DNA of 35,727 nucleotides from Holophagae bacterium (GTDB lineage Bacteria; Acidobacteriota; Holophagae; Acanthopleuribacterales; Acanthopleuribacteraceae): NCBI GenBank assembly GCA_030429565.1, contig JAUIFE010000046.1, positions 1-35,727 on the forward strand, given 5' to 3'. The position numbers and the translations under genes were made by a program. Positions 5,467 to 14,359 of the stretch are shown in pieces (positions within the stretch are counted from its first letter, which is position 1; each line of letters starts with the position of its first letter). The notes beneath the pieces are model-generated. The model did not search any database, had not been told where the DNA came from, and saw only the letters and a list, made by a program, of their open reading frames with translations.

Positions 5467-7506
5467 TCAGGGTTGGTTAACACCGGAGCGGGCATAATTC
5501 ACCACCACGTCCCATGCAATTTCTTGAAGGGCCTGTGCGGTATCGGGTGGGATGTTGAGCCAATCGCGTTCACCCCAGTAGCCGTCGAAACGGCTGGTCA
5601 AGCCAATGGGGCAGCGTTTGTACAAGGTCGCGTATTGGACGAGGGCGATAAAGTAGTTACCCACTTTATTCATGTGGATATTGTCGACCATCATGTCGGC
5701 CTTGAGGTTGCTGATGCCGGGGACTTGACCTGCGTCGATGCGAATACGCAATTCGCGAACGGCTAAGCCGGCTGGGACGAGGTAAACCGGCGCTTCGTTG
5801 GGGCGCTGGGTTTCGACGTAATCGGCGATCTGTTCCCAAAGCAACAACTTGCGATCAACGGCGTTGTACCAATCGCCCGTCGTCATTTCCGGCCATGTTT
5901 GGTAGATGAAGAGCTCGGCATTACCGTCACCTTTGAGGATCTCATCGTAAAAGCGAACCGCGTAGCCTTCGCTGTCGTTCCACGTGATGTGGTTCTCCAG
6001 AGGCAGCGCTTCGGTGATGACCAGTGTGTCGAAATTGCCCGAGGGTAGTTGGGTCGCGTAGTTGGTGCCGCCACCGCCACCTGGATTGCTGTAGTTCCAG
6101 CGCAGCGGAGACCCGTTAATGTACTGGTAGCTCTGGGTGTGGAACATGTCGGCATCTTCAGCCAACTTGTTGAGAATGTAAGGCATGTTGTCGTTTACCA
6201 AGCTGTGCCCGATGAAGTAAACGCCGCGTTGGTTGATGGCGGACGCGCCACAATCGCCAGGGGTGCCGTCGCCACCGTCAGAGCCGTCGCCACCGTCAGA
6301 GCCGTCGCCACCATCAGAGCCGTCGCCACCATCGGTGCCATCGGTGCCATCGGTGCCATCGGTGCCATCAGTACCGTCAGTGCCATCGGTGCCATCAGTA
6401 CCATCGGTGCCATCAGTACCGTCAGTGCCATCGGTGCCATCAGTACCATCGGTGCCATCAGTGCCATCGGTTCCATCAGTACCATCGGTACCGTCAGTGC
6501 CATCGGTGCCATCAGTACCGTCAGAGCCGTCAGAGCCGTCAGAGCCGTCAGAGCCGTCGCCACCATCGGTGCCGTCAGTGCCGTTGGCATACCAATCCAC
6601 TTGCAGGACTGCGTCCCAGCCGCCTTCGTAGTACTCGACGGTTACCGTTTCCAAGGGGCTGACGATTTGAACATCGGCGGTATAGGTGGTCGCCGCTTGG
6701 TCGAGCCATGCGTCGATGACCAATTCACTGCCGACCCAAACGCGGACGCCGTCGTCGGCGGTGGCTGAGAAGGTATAGTTGCCGGGAACAAAGTCAAAAT
6801 AACCGCTGAAGCGGGCAGAGTAATAATCTTTGCCAATGCCCGGCCCGGGGGAGACATCGCCCCAGAAATAATCGATGCGCGTGGTTTGTTCGGTGTAAAC
6901 GGCATCGCCGGACAAGTAGCGGTTGGGGAAAAAGTCGCCACAGAAGGTGCCCTTGGGGCAGGCGTCGAGATCGCCGACGCGCTCCCAGGCAAACTCCAGT
7001 GTGGCGTCGCCCCAGTACTCGTAGTATTCAACCACAATGTCGTGGTAACCGGCTTGGACCGGTGCTTGCGCCACATATTCGGTGGCGGGTTGGTTTTTCC
7101 AACCGTCGATGATGCGCTCGCCGTCGAGGTAGACGCGGACGCCGTCGTCGGCAAGGGCGATAAACTCAAAAATGCCGGCTTCAAACAAGAAGCGACCTTC
7201 GTAACGAGCGGACCAGAAATCGTGAGCGATGCTGTCGCCGGGGCTTAAAGCGCCCCAATGGTTGGCGATAATCCCTTCCTCACGGGTGTAAACGGGGGTT
7301 CCGGTTAAGTCGACAGTGTCGTAATAGCGGGCGCAAAATTTATTGTCGGCGCCGGTACATGACTGGGCGCTGACTTGGGCGACCCCTTGGCTTACTAATA
7401 GAAGTAGGCCAAAGAAAAGAGGGAACCATAGTTGAGAAAGGCGGGATTTTTGGTGTGAAGAATTTTGGGAAAAAGAAAAATCGCTTCGCTCGAAGAACAA
7501 GGACAT
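5467..7506 (-). CDS. Secreted PA14-PA14-collagen-like-SGNH hydrolase
   Basis: 679 residues from the ATG at 7506, chosen because AGGAG lies 8 bases upstream; an ATG five codons earlier (7521) has no such site. A long basic N-terminus is followed by a hydrophobic stretch (LWFPLFFGLLLLVSQG) and a likely cleavage site near AQVSAQ, so it is exported. Residues about 48-185 and 183-305 are two PA14 domains, each with the ADDGVRV signature, suggesting carbohydrate binding. Residues 309-416 are 36 Gly-X-X triplets, mostly GTD with GSD and GGD. The C-terminal domain is of SGNH type: FIGHS with S435 as block I nucleophile, and D608-N-I-H611 as the DxxH block V. The likely role is binding a glycan and de-esterifying it at a distance set by the rod. 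The substrate is unknown. A terminator follows 310 bp downstream. Confidence 0.85.
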   Translation of the reverse strand: MSLFFERSDFSFSQNSSHQKSRLSQLWFPLFFGLLLLVSQGVAQVSAQSCTGADNKFCARYYDTVDLTGTPVYTREEGIIANHWGALSPGDSIAHDFWSARYEGRFLFEAGIFEFIALADDGVRVYLDGERIIDGWKNQPATEYVAQAPVQAGYHDIVVEYYEYWGDATLEFAWERVGDLDACPKGTFCGDFFPNRYLSGDAVYTEQTTRIDYFWGDVSPGPGIGKDYYSARFSGYFDFVPGNYTFSATADDGVRVWVGSELVIDAWLDQAATTYTADVQIVSPLETVTVEYYEGGWDAVLQVDWYANGTDGTDGGDGSDGSDGSDGSDGTDGTDGTDGTDGTDGTDGTDGTDGTDGTDGTDGTDGTDGTDGTDGTDGTDGTDGTDGTDGTDGGDGSDGGDGSDGGDGSDGGDGTPGDCGASAINQRGVYFIGHSLVNDNMPYILNKLAEDADMFHTQSYQYINGSPLRWNYSNPGGGGGTNYATQLPSGNFDTLVITEALPLENHITWNDSEGYAVRFYDEILKGDGNAELFIYQTWPEMTTGDWYNAVDRKLLLWEQIADYVETQRPNEAPVYLVPAGLAVRELRIRIDAGQVPGISNLKADMMVDNIHMNKVGNYFIALVQYATLYKRCPIGLTSRFDGYWGERDWLNIPPDTAQALQEIAWDVVVNYARSGVNQP
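6259..6582. repeat. Tandem 9-bp repeat, 36 units, coding for Gly-X-Asp triplets
   Basis: On the - strand each unit is Gly-(Thr/Ser/Gly)-Asp, with a final GTP. The units differ mainly at synonymous positions (GCCATCGGT, GCCATCAGT, GCCGTCAGT and so on when read on +). Because the unit is 9 bp, copy-number changes keep the reading frame and only alter the rod length. All six frames stay open here, so the antisense frames are artefacts. Confidence 0.95.
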
Positions 7507-8627
7507 GGGGAATCTCCTCATGGTATGACCGTGTGTGAACGGTTAGTGATTTTCCAGACACAAAGATAGCGGCCCTTACTGTTGAAAGGGGGAAGTGTGA
7601 CATTTGCTAACAAACGTCTGGAAAAGGTTTCATTTGGCGGAATCTTTTAGCGAGCAGGTGCGGAACACCATGACGTGGAACGACTGGGACAGGCACAAAA
7701 AGACGCGCTTGCCAAGAGGGCAAGAAACTGACAATGAAACACTTGAACTGAATGACGGGGTGTGATGTAGGTCCTGTGAGTTGGTTGTTGACGCAATCAA
7801 AACACAAGTATCACCGGGCGCCGGAGCGCCGTGATCGGAGCATCATGCCGCGGTAACCACTATGGGCGGATTTTCGTGAAAGCGTGATTACCGAGCTCAC
7901 ATTTTCGGGTGAAAAACTCGAAAATGGTGCCTCCATAAAATGGAGGTTTGGGGCTTATTGTGGAGCATGCGGGGTTAATCGTTCTGTATATTTCTGGCGT
8001 ACAAAACGATGGGTTTAGGCGGTATGCACATGTCCCAGTGAATGCGCCCATTTTACCGCCTTTTTGGGTTGTACATTGTGTCTCGGCTCACGTTATTGTG
8101 GCGTGCCTGGGAAACTCTGGGGTGGTGTGAATTTTTGGTTAAACCTGAAATGTGCGACAATTTGAGGATAAGCCTCTTGGAATAAGCTTTTTGCAGCGGG
8201 CCATTGGTGTTGGCGCTTGCCTGCGTGTGCTGGTTCTTGGTGAGGTTATCCTTGTTTGGTTTGCTCGCGTTGACCCGCGCTCCGTGCGCTAGCGCACACT
8301 TTTTTGTCCAGCATTTGTCTTCGATTTCACGTCTGTTTTCGATTTTTTTTGCTTCGCCCTATGGGGGAAGCCTGCCTGCTGAGCGTATCTTTCTTCATTG
8401 GAGAAGAACTTGGACGGAGTTGCGTCGTTTTGGGTCACGCGCGCCACCACGGGTTGCTCCTCAGGATCGCCTTGTATCTGGAAAAACCATAGTCGCACTG
8501 TTATGTTTATGATCAGAATGAATCATTTGTGCGGATTTTCGGGTGCCGGCGGGATGAGGTCGAAGCCCACCTGTGGTTTTCACCGACTGCTGAATTCAGG
8601 TCGGTTAGCTTATGGCGAGGTGCTCTT
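7507..8627. other. Divergent spacer of 1.1 kb without a convincing gene
   Basis: It lies between the divergent PA14/SGNH and VWFA genes, so it must carry both promoters and leaders. Two hairpins are visible: ATCAC-CG-GGCGC / GCGCC-GTGAT at 7810-7835, and CCTCCAT-AAA-ATGGAGG at 7930-7946. Open frames (such as 8204-8512) have no ribosome binding site and no protein-like composition. I see no recognised riboswitch or RNA gene. Confidence 0.5.
7810..7835. repeat. Hairpin in the long divergent spacer
   Basis: ATCAC pairs with GTGAT and, inside, GGCGC pairs with GCGCC around CGGA, with a 2-base bulge. No T-run follows on the + strand. It could belong to a leader or an unrecognised small RNA of the - strand; nothing else supports this. 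Confidence 0.4.
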
Positions 8628-10766
8628 ATGAAAGCTAGGTTCCTGTTTGTGTTGTTGGGTTGTCTCGGGGCGCTAGCTCCGGCTCAGGATGTTCAAGAAA
8701 ATATCCGCGTCGTTTTTCGCGACGTTCGCGTTCACGTGACCGACAAGGATGGCAATCCCATTCGCGGTCTGAAGAAAGAAGATTTTAATTTGAGTGAAGC
8801 GGGTGAAACGCGCCGTATCGATTTCTTCGAAGAAGTCGACTTATCACTCGAGCTGGCCAAAGAAACGGTTTACCACGACGACGGCTTGGTTGAAGATCCC
8901 GATGCTCGGCCGGTGCGTAAAACCAACCAAGAACGCAACATGGTTGTGTTCATTGATAGTTCGAATATGACCGAAACCGCGTTCGGGCCCTTTGTTCAAA
9001 CCGTTCACGAGTTCATTGATTCCTCGGTGGTTGACGGTGACCTCGTGAAAGTGGTTCAGTTTGACGATCGTTTAGAAATTCTCACCGGCTTTACCGCGAG
9101 CAAGCAAGAAATGCATGCCGCCGTTGATAAAGCCAAATACGGTGGCAACTTGCGGAAGCGTTTGGAGTCCGCCGAGGTCGAAGTGATTCGTCACTTCTCC
9201 AATTTCCTGGCGCCGCAGGAAGGTCAAAACGCCACTGCTCAGGAGATGGCCGTCATTCGCGACGGCTATCGCTTGGAGCTGGAAGACGCCGTTCGTGCAA
9301 AACACACCATTAAATCCAGTTACTTCGACGCTTTTCAGTCCAGCTTAGATTACTTGGCCCGCGTCTTCGACCAAATGTCGGGCTCCAAATCCGTGTATCT
9401 GTTTACCGGTGGTCAGCACGTTCTTAACCGCAGTTTGGTCAAGGACACCAAACGCATTGTCAAACAGATGAATCGAGGACTCAACTCTTCGAACGTCACC
9501 GTTTACACGATCCTGCACATTCCTCAAGAATCGATTGGCATTAAAGATCGCTTGGCCGGTCGCGTCCGCCTCGACAACGAAAACAACCCGCTGGGTATCC
9601 TTGGAAACACCGCTTCGCCGGCTGAAGGGACCATTCTCGAGGATACGCTGGAGCTGACGACCGGACCCTACGAGGTCTCTGACGGCACCGGCGGTATTGT
9701 CCAAGCCGCTCATTCGCCAAGCGACATTGGCAATGCGTTCAAGCGATTTCAAACACGGGCCAACCACTATTACCGCTTGGGTTATTCGGTTGATTCGCCC
9801 GATAAAAAAACGCGCATTAAAGTCGACATGGTTGAGGCTTACAAAAAGGCCAAGCTCCATTACGGGAAACAATTTAACCCGGTTAAATCCTACTTAGAGT
9901 TAAGTCCTCAGGATCGCGCGATCGCCTTCGAAGCTTCGCTCCAATATACGCGCAGCTTTCGAGACGACCTCGATGCCATGCCTGCTTTTCATGCCTTTAA
10001 ACACCCGGTTGAAAAAGGGGACATGGTGCCGGTTACGCTTGGTTTAAAGGTAAAGCAGTTTCCCAAGAATGGTTTTGAGATTGGTTTTGCCGCGCTCAAC
10101 GCTGAGTTTGGTTTGATTGATCTGGTCCGTTCCACGGTTAAACGCAACGATGCTGATCGCGATTTCCTGTTTTACGATGTGCTTTTACCGAAAACGAAGC
10201 CGGCCTTGGTGCGATTCAAGATTGTGAATCTCGACAATGGCGAGGAAAGTTTGCTCGAGTTGCCTTACGAGCGGGACGAGCACAAGGAAACGGATTTCCA
10301 TATCAGTGAAATGGTGTTTTTCGGCAAAGTTGACCGCGAAATGGTTGCCCTGAACCACGTGCGGTTCACTTCTTCACCTGAAGCCGACCGTCCGGTTATG
10401 GTGGATATGCGCAAGCATTACGATCCGATGGCGATGGCTAACTACGTGTTTAAGCCGATGGCTTCACAAGACTTGTATCCAGCCAAAGAACACCACCTTT
10501 TCTTCCAAATTCGCAACATGGACAAGGGTTTGGAGCACTACCAAATTCGCTACACCTTGAAACGTGGCGGCGAGACGTTGCCGGTTCAGTTTCAGGTAAA
10601 AGACGCATTTAAACCCAAGGGTTTCGGCAATACCTATCATTTTGTCGGGATCCTGTCGGGCATTGATTTCGATCCGGGTAAGTACGAGCTGTTGCTCGAA
10701 GTTCATGACGGGCAAGCCAAGGCCACGGCGGCCCTGCAGCGTAGTTTCTCGGTGGCGGCGCGTTAA
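8628..10766 (+). CDS. Exported VWFA-related (Acidobacterial-type) domain protein
   Basis: 712 residues from the ATG at 8628, which has GAGG upstream and begins a signal peptide (MKARFLFVLLGCLGALAPAQ); an in-frame extension to 8529 lacks both. After it comes the typical entry of this family, VFRDVRVHVTDKDGNPIRGL and KKEDFNL, then a von Willebrand A domain. Its metal site reads D110-S-S-N-M in place of DxSxS, so the last Ser is lost and metal binding may be weakened. The VWA part ends in YYRLGY, a common feature of the family. About 300 further residues are beta-rich (FKIVNLDNGEESLLELPYER and similar), of unknown role. The family is abundant in Acidobacteriota and thought to mediate protein binding outside the cell; no ligand is known. 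The gene stands alone and ends at a strong terminator. Confidence 0.85.
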   Translation: MKARFLFVLLGCLGALAPAQDVQENIRVVFRDVRVHVTDKDGNPIRGLKKEDFNLSEAGETRRIDFFEEVDLSLELAKETVYHDDGLVEDPDARPVRKTNQERNMVVFIDSSNMTETAFGPFVQTVHEFIDSSVVDGDLVKVVQFDDRLEILTGFTASKQEMHAAVDKAKYGGNLRKRLESAEVEVIRHFSNFLAPQEGQNATAQEMAVIRDGYRLELEDAVRAKHTIKSSYFDAFQSSLDYLARVFDQMSGSKSVYLFTGGQHVLNRSLVKDTKRIVKQMNRGLNSSNVTVYTILHIPQESIGIKDRLAGRVRLDNENNPLGILGNTASPAEGTILEDTLELTTGPYEVSDGTGGIVQAAHSPSDIGNAFKRFQTRANHYYRLGYSVDSPDKKTRIKVDMVEAYKKAKLHYGKQFNPVKSYLELSPQDRAIAFEASLQYTRSFRDDLDAMPAFHAFKHPVEKGDMVPVTLGLKVKQFPKNGFEIGFAALNAEFGLIDLVRSTVKRNDADRDFLFYDVLLPKTKPALVRFKIVNLDNGEESLLELPYERDEHKETDFHISEMVFFGKVDREMVALNHVRFTSSPEADRPVMVDMRKHYDPMAMANYVFKPMASQDLYPAKEHHLFFQIRNMDKGLEHYQIRYTLKRGGETLPVQFQVKDAFKPKGFGNTYHFVGILSGIDFDPGKYELLLEVHDGQAKATAALQRSFSVAAR

Positions 10767-10791
10767 TCGCGACCTCGGCCCAACATAAAAG

Positions 10792-10834
10792 AACCCCGAC
10801 CGCACGGTATAACCGCCTGCGGTCGGGGTTTTTT
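10792..10834. terminator. Strong bidirectional intrinsic terminator
   Basis: AACCCCGACCGCA (10792-10804) and TGCGGTCGGGGTT (10818-10830) form a perfect 13-bp stem with a 13-base loop, followed by TTTT on + (six Ts counting stem bases). On the - strand the sequence after the stem is T-rich too (TTCTTTTATG). It separates the convergent VWFA and metalloprotease genes. Confidence 0.9.
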
Positions 10835-10861
10835 ATTGGGTCGTGATGCGACCGAGGTTGT

Positions 10862-13066
10862 TTACTCCATTTCGACGGTTAAGGTGACGCCGGAGTAGGC
10901 GCGGTAGGCACGAATGCCGATGTGCCAAGTGCCAGGCGTGGGGTTGTCGAAGGTGCAGGATTCGTTGTTGCCGTTGCGGTATGGGCGGCAATCGTAATTG
11001 CGGGTCGTGGGTTGGCTGCCCGCGCGCACATAGACATCGGCGTCGCCGCTGCCGCCGTTGATGCTGACCGTCATCGTGGTCACACAGTCGTCGACATTCA
11101 CGGTCCAGTACTGCCAATCGCCTTGGCTGTCGGACAGGTTGTCGGCCCGGCCGTTTTCACCGCATGTGCCGTCCTCATCCCAGCTTGCCGTCAGCGTTAA
11201 GCCGCTGAAGCTGCTGTAGGCATAGACGCCGACATACCAGGTACCGGCGTTGGGGCTGCTGAAGGAGCAGGTTTCGTTGCTGCTCGGCGTGATGGAGCGG
11301 CAGTCGTAAGTGCCGGTTGTTGGTTGGGCACCCGCGCGGATGTAAAGATCGGCATCGGCATCGTTGCCGCTGGTGGTGATGGTGAGGTTACGGGCGCCGG
11401 CGGGTAAATCGATGCGGTACATTAACCACTGCTGGGTGGATGCGTTCAGGCCGCTGCGTGGTACGCCGTTTTGCAGAACGTTACCGTCGCCGCCGTTGGA
11501 TACTGAAACCGTGGCGGTGACGCTGTCACTAGCGCCGTCGTCGTCGGTAACCGTCAAACGAACCTGGTAGCTGCCGCTTGCGGCGTAGGTGTGGCTTGGG
11601 TTCTGTTGGCTGCTGCTGTTGCCGTCGCCAAAATCCCATGCCCAGCGGGTGATGGTGCCGTCGCTGTCGCTGCTTGTGTCGGTAAAAGCGACGCGGAGGC
11701 CGTTTTTGGCGGAGGTAAAAGCCGCGTTGGGGTCGTTGTTGCCCGTATTGCAGACGCTGAGGCAGCTTGCGCCGTTGACGCGGGAGCGAATTAAGTCACC
11801 GGGGACGGGACCAAAGCCGGCGGTTAAATCGATGCCGATATTGGTCAAGTGACAATAGCTCATGATGGTGCCGCCGCTGGAGGGGGGCGCCGGTCCGGGC
11901 GAGCAGTTGCCTTCGGTGGTGTAACAGTTGTCCAAAGCGCCACCTGGCCAGTTGCAACTGTGGGTGTGGGGTGAGCCAAGGTTGTGACCCATTTCGTGGG
12001 CTACCACGCCGACCGTCCACGAATAGGTTGGCAATTGGCTGTAGGAGCTGCCGATGTTGCTGTAGGCATAGCCGTAGCTGCCACAGAGGCCGTTAAGCCA
12101 CGCGACGCCGCCAAGGCCGCTGCCGCCGCGTGCCAAAAGGTGGGCAAGGTCGGCATTGTGGGTGGTGCCGCGAAACTGGTTGAGCGCTTCGGAAGAAGAG
12201 CTGCGCGAATAGCTGTCGCGGGTTGTCCATACCTTGATTTCGTTGATGGTCGTCGTGATTTGCTCGTTTTGATAAATGGCGGCGACCACGTTATACATGC
12301 CTGTGACAAAGTTCATCGTTTGTTGGGTGCTACTGCCTTTTTCCTGATACATGGCGTAGTCGCACTCGAAGTAAACTTCGACACATTTATCAACTAAAGT
12401 GTTAGGCACTGGCTCAGATAGTATTTGAGAGATGGTCTCGTGATAGTTGGGGTCCGCTTCGGTTTCGCAAGAAAACGCCTGTGGTTTGGTGACATCGGCG
12501 GTGCGGTAGAGAATGTGCTGGTTGTTGGGGGCGAAGGCCGCGTCGGCCATTGGGCCCAAGACCATGTCGCCGTCCTCCGGCGTTTTGACGACCGCGACGA
12601 CGTGGTCGTTGAAAATGCTAACCGCGGCGAGCGTATCAGCACGACCGCTGACAATGCCTCTGTAATGGACTGCTGCTTGGTAGCTTTCTTCGGTTCCGGC
12701 GCTGGTTGTTAATCTGAAGTTGTCACTAAGAACCTTGGTTTGAACGAGATCGAGCTGTAGGCTGTCTTGCGTTTTAAGGAGCCCGGTGCCGATTGGTAGG
12801 GTGAAACGCAAGCGTTGGGGGCGACTGTCGATCAGGCCGCCAAGTTGGTCGGTTTCGGGTTGGAACCACAGGGCGTTATCGACCCCCAGGTCGCCGGACC
12901 AAATGGTGACGGGTGCGGTGGTGGCGCTGAGCGGGCTGACTTCGACGAACGACTGATCGTCTAGATACTTTTGCATCACCGTCTGAGCGACAGGTGGAAA
13001 GTCGCCGGCAAGCAGGCACAATGATGCAAAGAAAACGGTAAATATACCGGTGAAAAATGAGCGCAT
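10862..13066 (-). CDS. Secreted reprolysin-like zinc metalloprotease with PKD and two PPC domains
   Basis: 734 residues from the ATG at 13066, preceded by AGGAGGAG and followed by a signal peptide (MRSFFTGIFTVFFASLCLLA); an in-frame extension to 13198 is not supported. A propeptide-like region of about 200 residues precedes the catalytic domain, where HEMGHNLGSPH (357-367) gives the HExxHxxGxxH zinc site and IMSYC the Met-turn, as in metzincins of the M12B type. Paired Cys residues (CNWPGG, NCYTTEGNCSP) suggest disulphides. Then come a PKD domain (about 443-522, ending DFGDGNSS...HTYAASGSYQVRLTV) and two pre-peptidase C-terminal domains (about 529-635 and 636-734), each with ADLYIRAG or ADVYVRAG. 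Such tails aid secretion or substrate binding and are often cleaved. The likely role is degrading external protein. Confidence 0.9.
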   Translation of the reverse strand: MRSFFTGIFTVFFASLCLLAGDFPPVAQTVMQKYLDDQSFVEVSPLSATTAPVTIWSGDLGVDNALWFQPETDQLGGLIDSRPQRLRFTLPIGTGLLKTQDSLQLDLVQTKVLSDNFRLTTSAGTEESYQAAVHYRGIVSGRADTLAAVSIFNDHVVAVVKTPEDGDMVLGPMADAAFAPNNQHILYRTADVTKPQAFSCETEADPNYHETISQILSEPVPNTLVDKCVEVYFECDYAMYQEKGSSTQQTMNFVTGMYNVVAAIYQNEQITTTINEIKVWTTRDSYSRSSSSEALNQFRGTTHNADLAHLLARGGSGLGGVAWLNGLCGSYGYAYSNIGSSYSQLPTYSWTVGVVAHEMGHNLGSPHTHSCNWPGGALDNCYTTEGNCSPGPAPPSSGGTIMSYCHLTNIGIDLTAGFGPVPGDLIRSRVNGASCLSVCNTGNNDPNAAFTSAKNGLRVAFTDTSSDSDGTITRWAWDFGDGNSSSQQNPSHTYAASGSYQVRLTVTDDDGASDSVTATVSVSNGGDGNVLQNGVPRSGLNASTQQWLMYRIDLPAGARNLTITTSGNDADADLYIRAGAQPTTGTYDCRSITPSSNETCSFSSPNAGTWYVGVYAYSSFSGLTLTASWDEDGTCGENGRADNLSDSQGDWQYWTVNVDDCVTTMTVSINGGSGDADVYVRAGSQPTTRNYDCRPYRNGNNESCTFDNPTPGTWHIGIRAYRAYSGVTLTVEME

Positions 13067-14359
13067 GTTTTCTCCTCCTGAAGAAACCATTTCAATGAAA
13101 AGACTCGTGACTCGATTGATGGAACCACGTGGAAGCATATTAAGGACGAGTACTGAATGAAGCGGCACTTTTGGCCGTATTGAAAATGGAAAACCCATTT
13201 AGATGGGTTATTGGTCGCCGATTACAGCATGATAAGTTGCGAGTTAATGTGATGAAAGTGACGGATGGGTTACGTAAGGTTTACATTGATTCGCAAAAGC
13301 GAATGGGGTTGATCAGGGTCACTGTTTTTGCGGTCAGTGCCCTGCCCGTGGATTGGCCTCGGTCAGGATGAATTGCCGCTTTTTTAGGTCGGGGCTGAGC
13401 GCGACCCATGCGTCGTGCGACCGTGCTTCCGGTGTGTCGGGGTGGGTCGGGATGCGGAGGGTCGGCTCGCCTGTTGCTGCAGTCGGCCAGACAAAGGTCA
13501 TCGTTGTCACGCACCTGTGTTGCATGGCGTGGCATCGGGTTAACATGTTTTTTGATAAGGGGTTCGCTTCTTTTAGCGAACGGGCTTTGGCGCCTGGCAC
13601 AGCGTTCAGGACGCTGCTCTGGGGCTAGCCGTAGCTTGGGGTGTTGGTGTTCAAGGACGCACTCGGGGGGGGGGATCGGCCTGTCGGTTTCCGATCCGTT
13701 TGAGACGGCGTGGTAGATGAAAAAGCTTGGGGGGAACCGCACATCCTATTGGGTGCGAAAAAAATGGCAGCAAGCGGGCGGCGCCGCAAAAAGGGCGAAA
13801 AAGGTCAAAGTTGGCCGCGTGATGCTGTTTGAGCTTATCTTACGTTAAGGGTCGCTAAATCCCAAGCGACAATCCGAAGAATTTTATTCAGATCACAAAA
13901 GTGACTAAATTGGATAGTGACGCTTTACGGTAACTTTACGTTGGGGCGCGCTTGGGCACGCTTTGTGCCGTCGACGGCCATCCGACCGCCGACCGGCTTT
14001 GTGTCTGGTGTTTGCCCTGGCAACTTGTTTTTCAACAGCTTTTTAGCCGGAAAGTGCGCTGCCCTCGTTGGTTTTTTGTCCGTCGGCCGGCGCCGCTTTC
14101 AAGCTCAGGCTCCCTTCATTTGTGATAAGGTGTGGCGCTGTACCTCTTTTCGGTGTGATTGTTGTGTGATTTTGACCTTTATCATGGGCATGCCGGCTGT
14201 CTGCTTTCGCTCGATGTCGGTCCTCGACGGGCCGCCGCCTTGGTGCCGCGGCCTGCCGCTATCCTGTCACGACATCCTTCACTGCCGAGATTACCAGGGG
14301 TCGCCGTCGTCCGGCTCACGCCCACGCGACGGTTTTGAATGTGAAGCATTGGAACGGGT
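13067..14359. other. Divergent spacer of 1.3 kb without a convincing gene
   Basis: It lies between the divergent metalloprotease and the propeller kinase. Both-strand open frames (for example 13281-13742 and 13917-14378) overlap each other, lack ribosome binding sites and have Arg/Pro/Cys-rich, non-protein-like content. The only clear structure is GTTCGCT (13562-13568) pairing with AGCGAAC (13575-13581). Promoters for both genes must lie here, but none stands out. Confidence 0.5.
13562..13581. repeat. 7-bp hairpin in spacer
   Basis: GTTCGCT and AGCGAAC pair around a TCTTTT loop. On + it is followed by GGGCTTTGG, which is not a good terminator tail. Function unknown. Confidence 0.4.

Noticed and set aside
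5260..5766. + strand open frame of about 168 codons
   Set aside because: It runs antisense into the SGNH domain, lacks a ribosome binding site and has no family-like motif.
6259..6582. CRISPR-like array
   Set aside because: Units are 9 bp with no spacers and code for Gly-X-Asp triplets.
6049..6768. Long + strand open frames over the triplet repeat
   Set aside because: They are antisense readings of a 9-bp array, which keeps all frames open; products are low-complexity Val/Ala/Ile or Pro/Ser repeats without a ribosome binding site.
13281..13742. Possible gene on the - strand in the 1.3-kb spacer
   Set aside because: Pro/Arg/His-rich composition, overlapping open frames on the other strand and no start signal.
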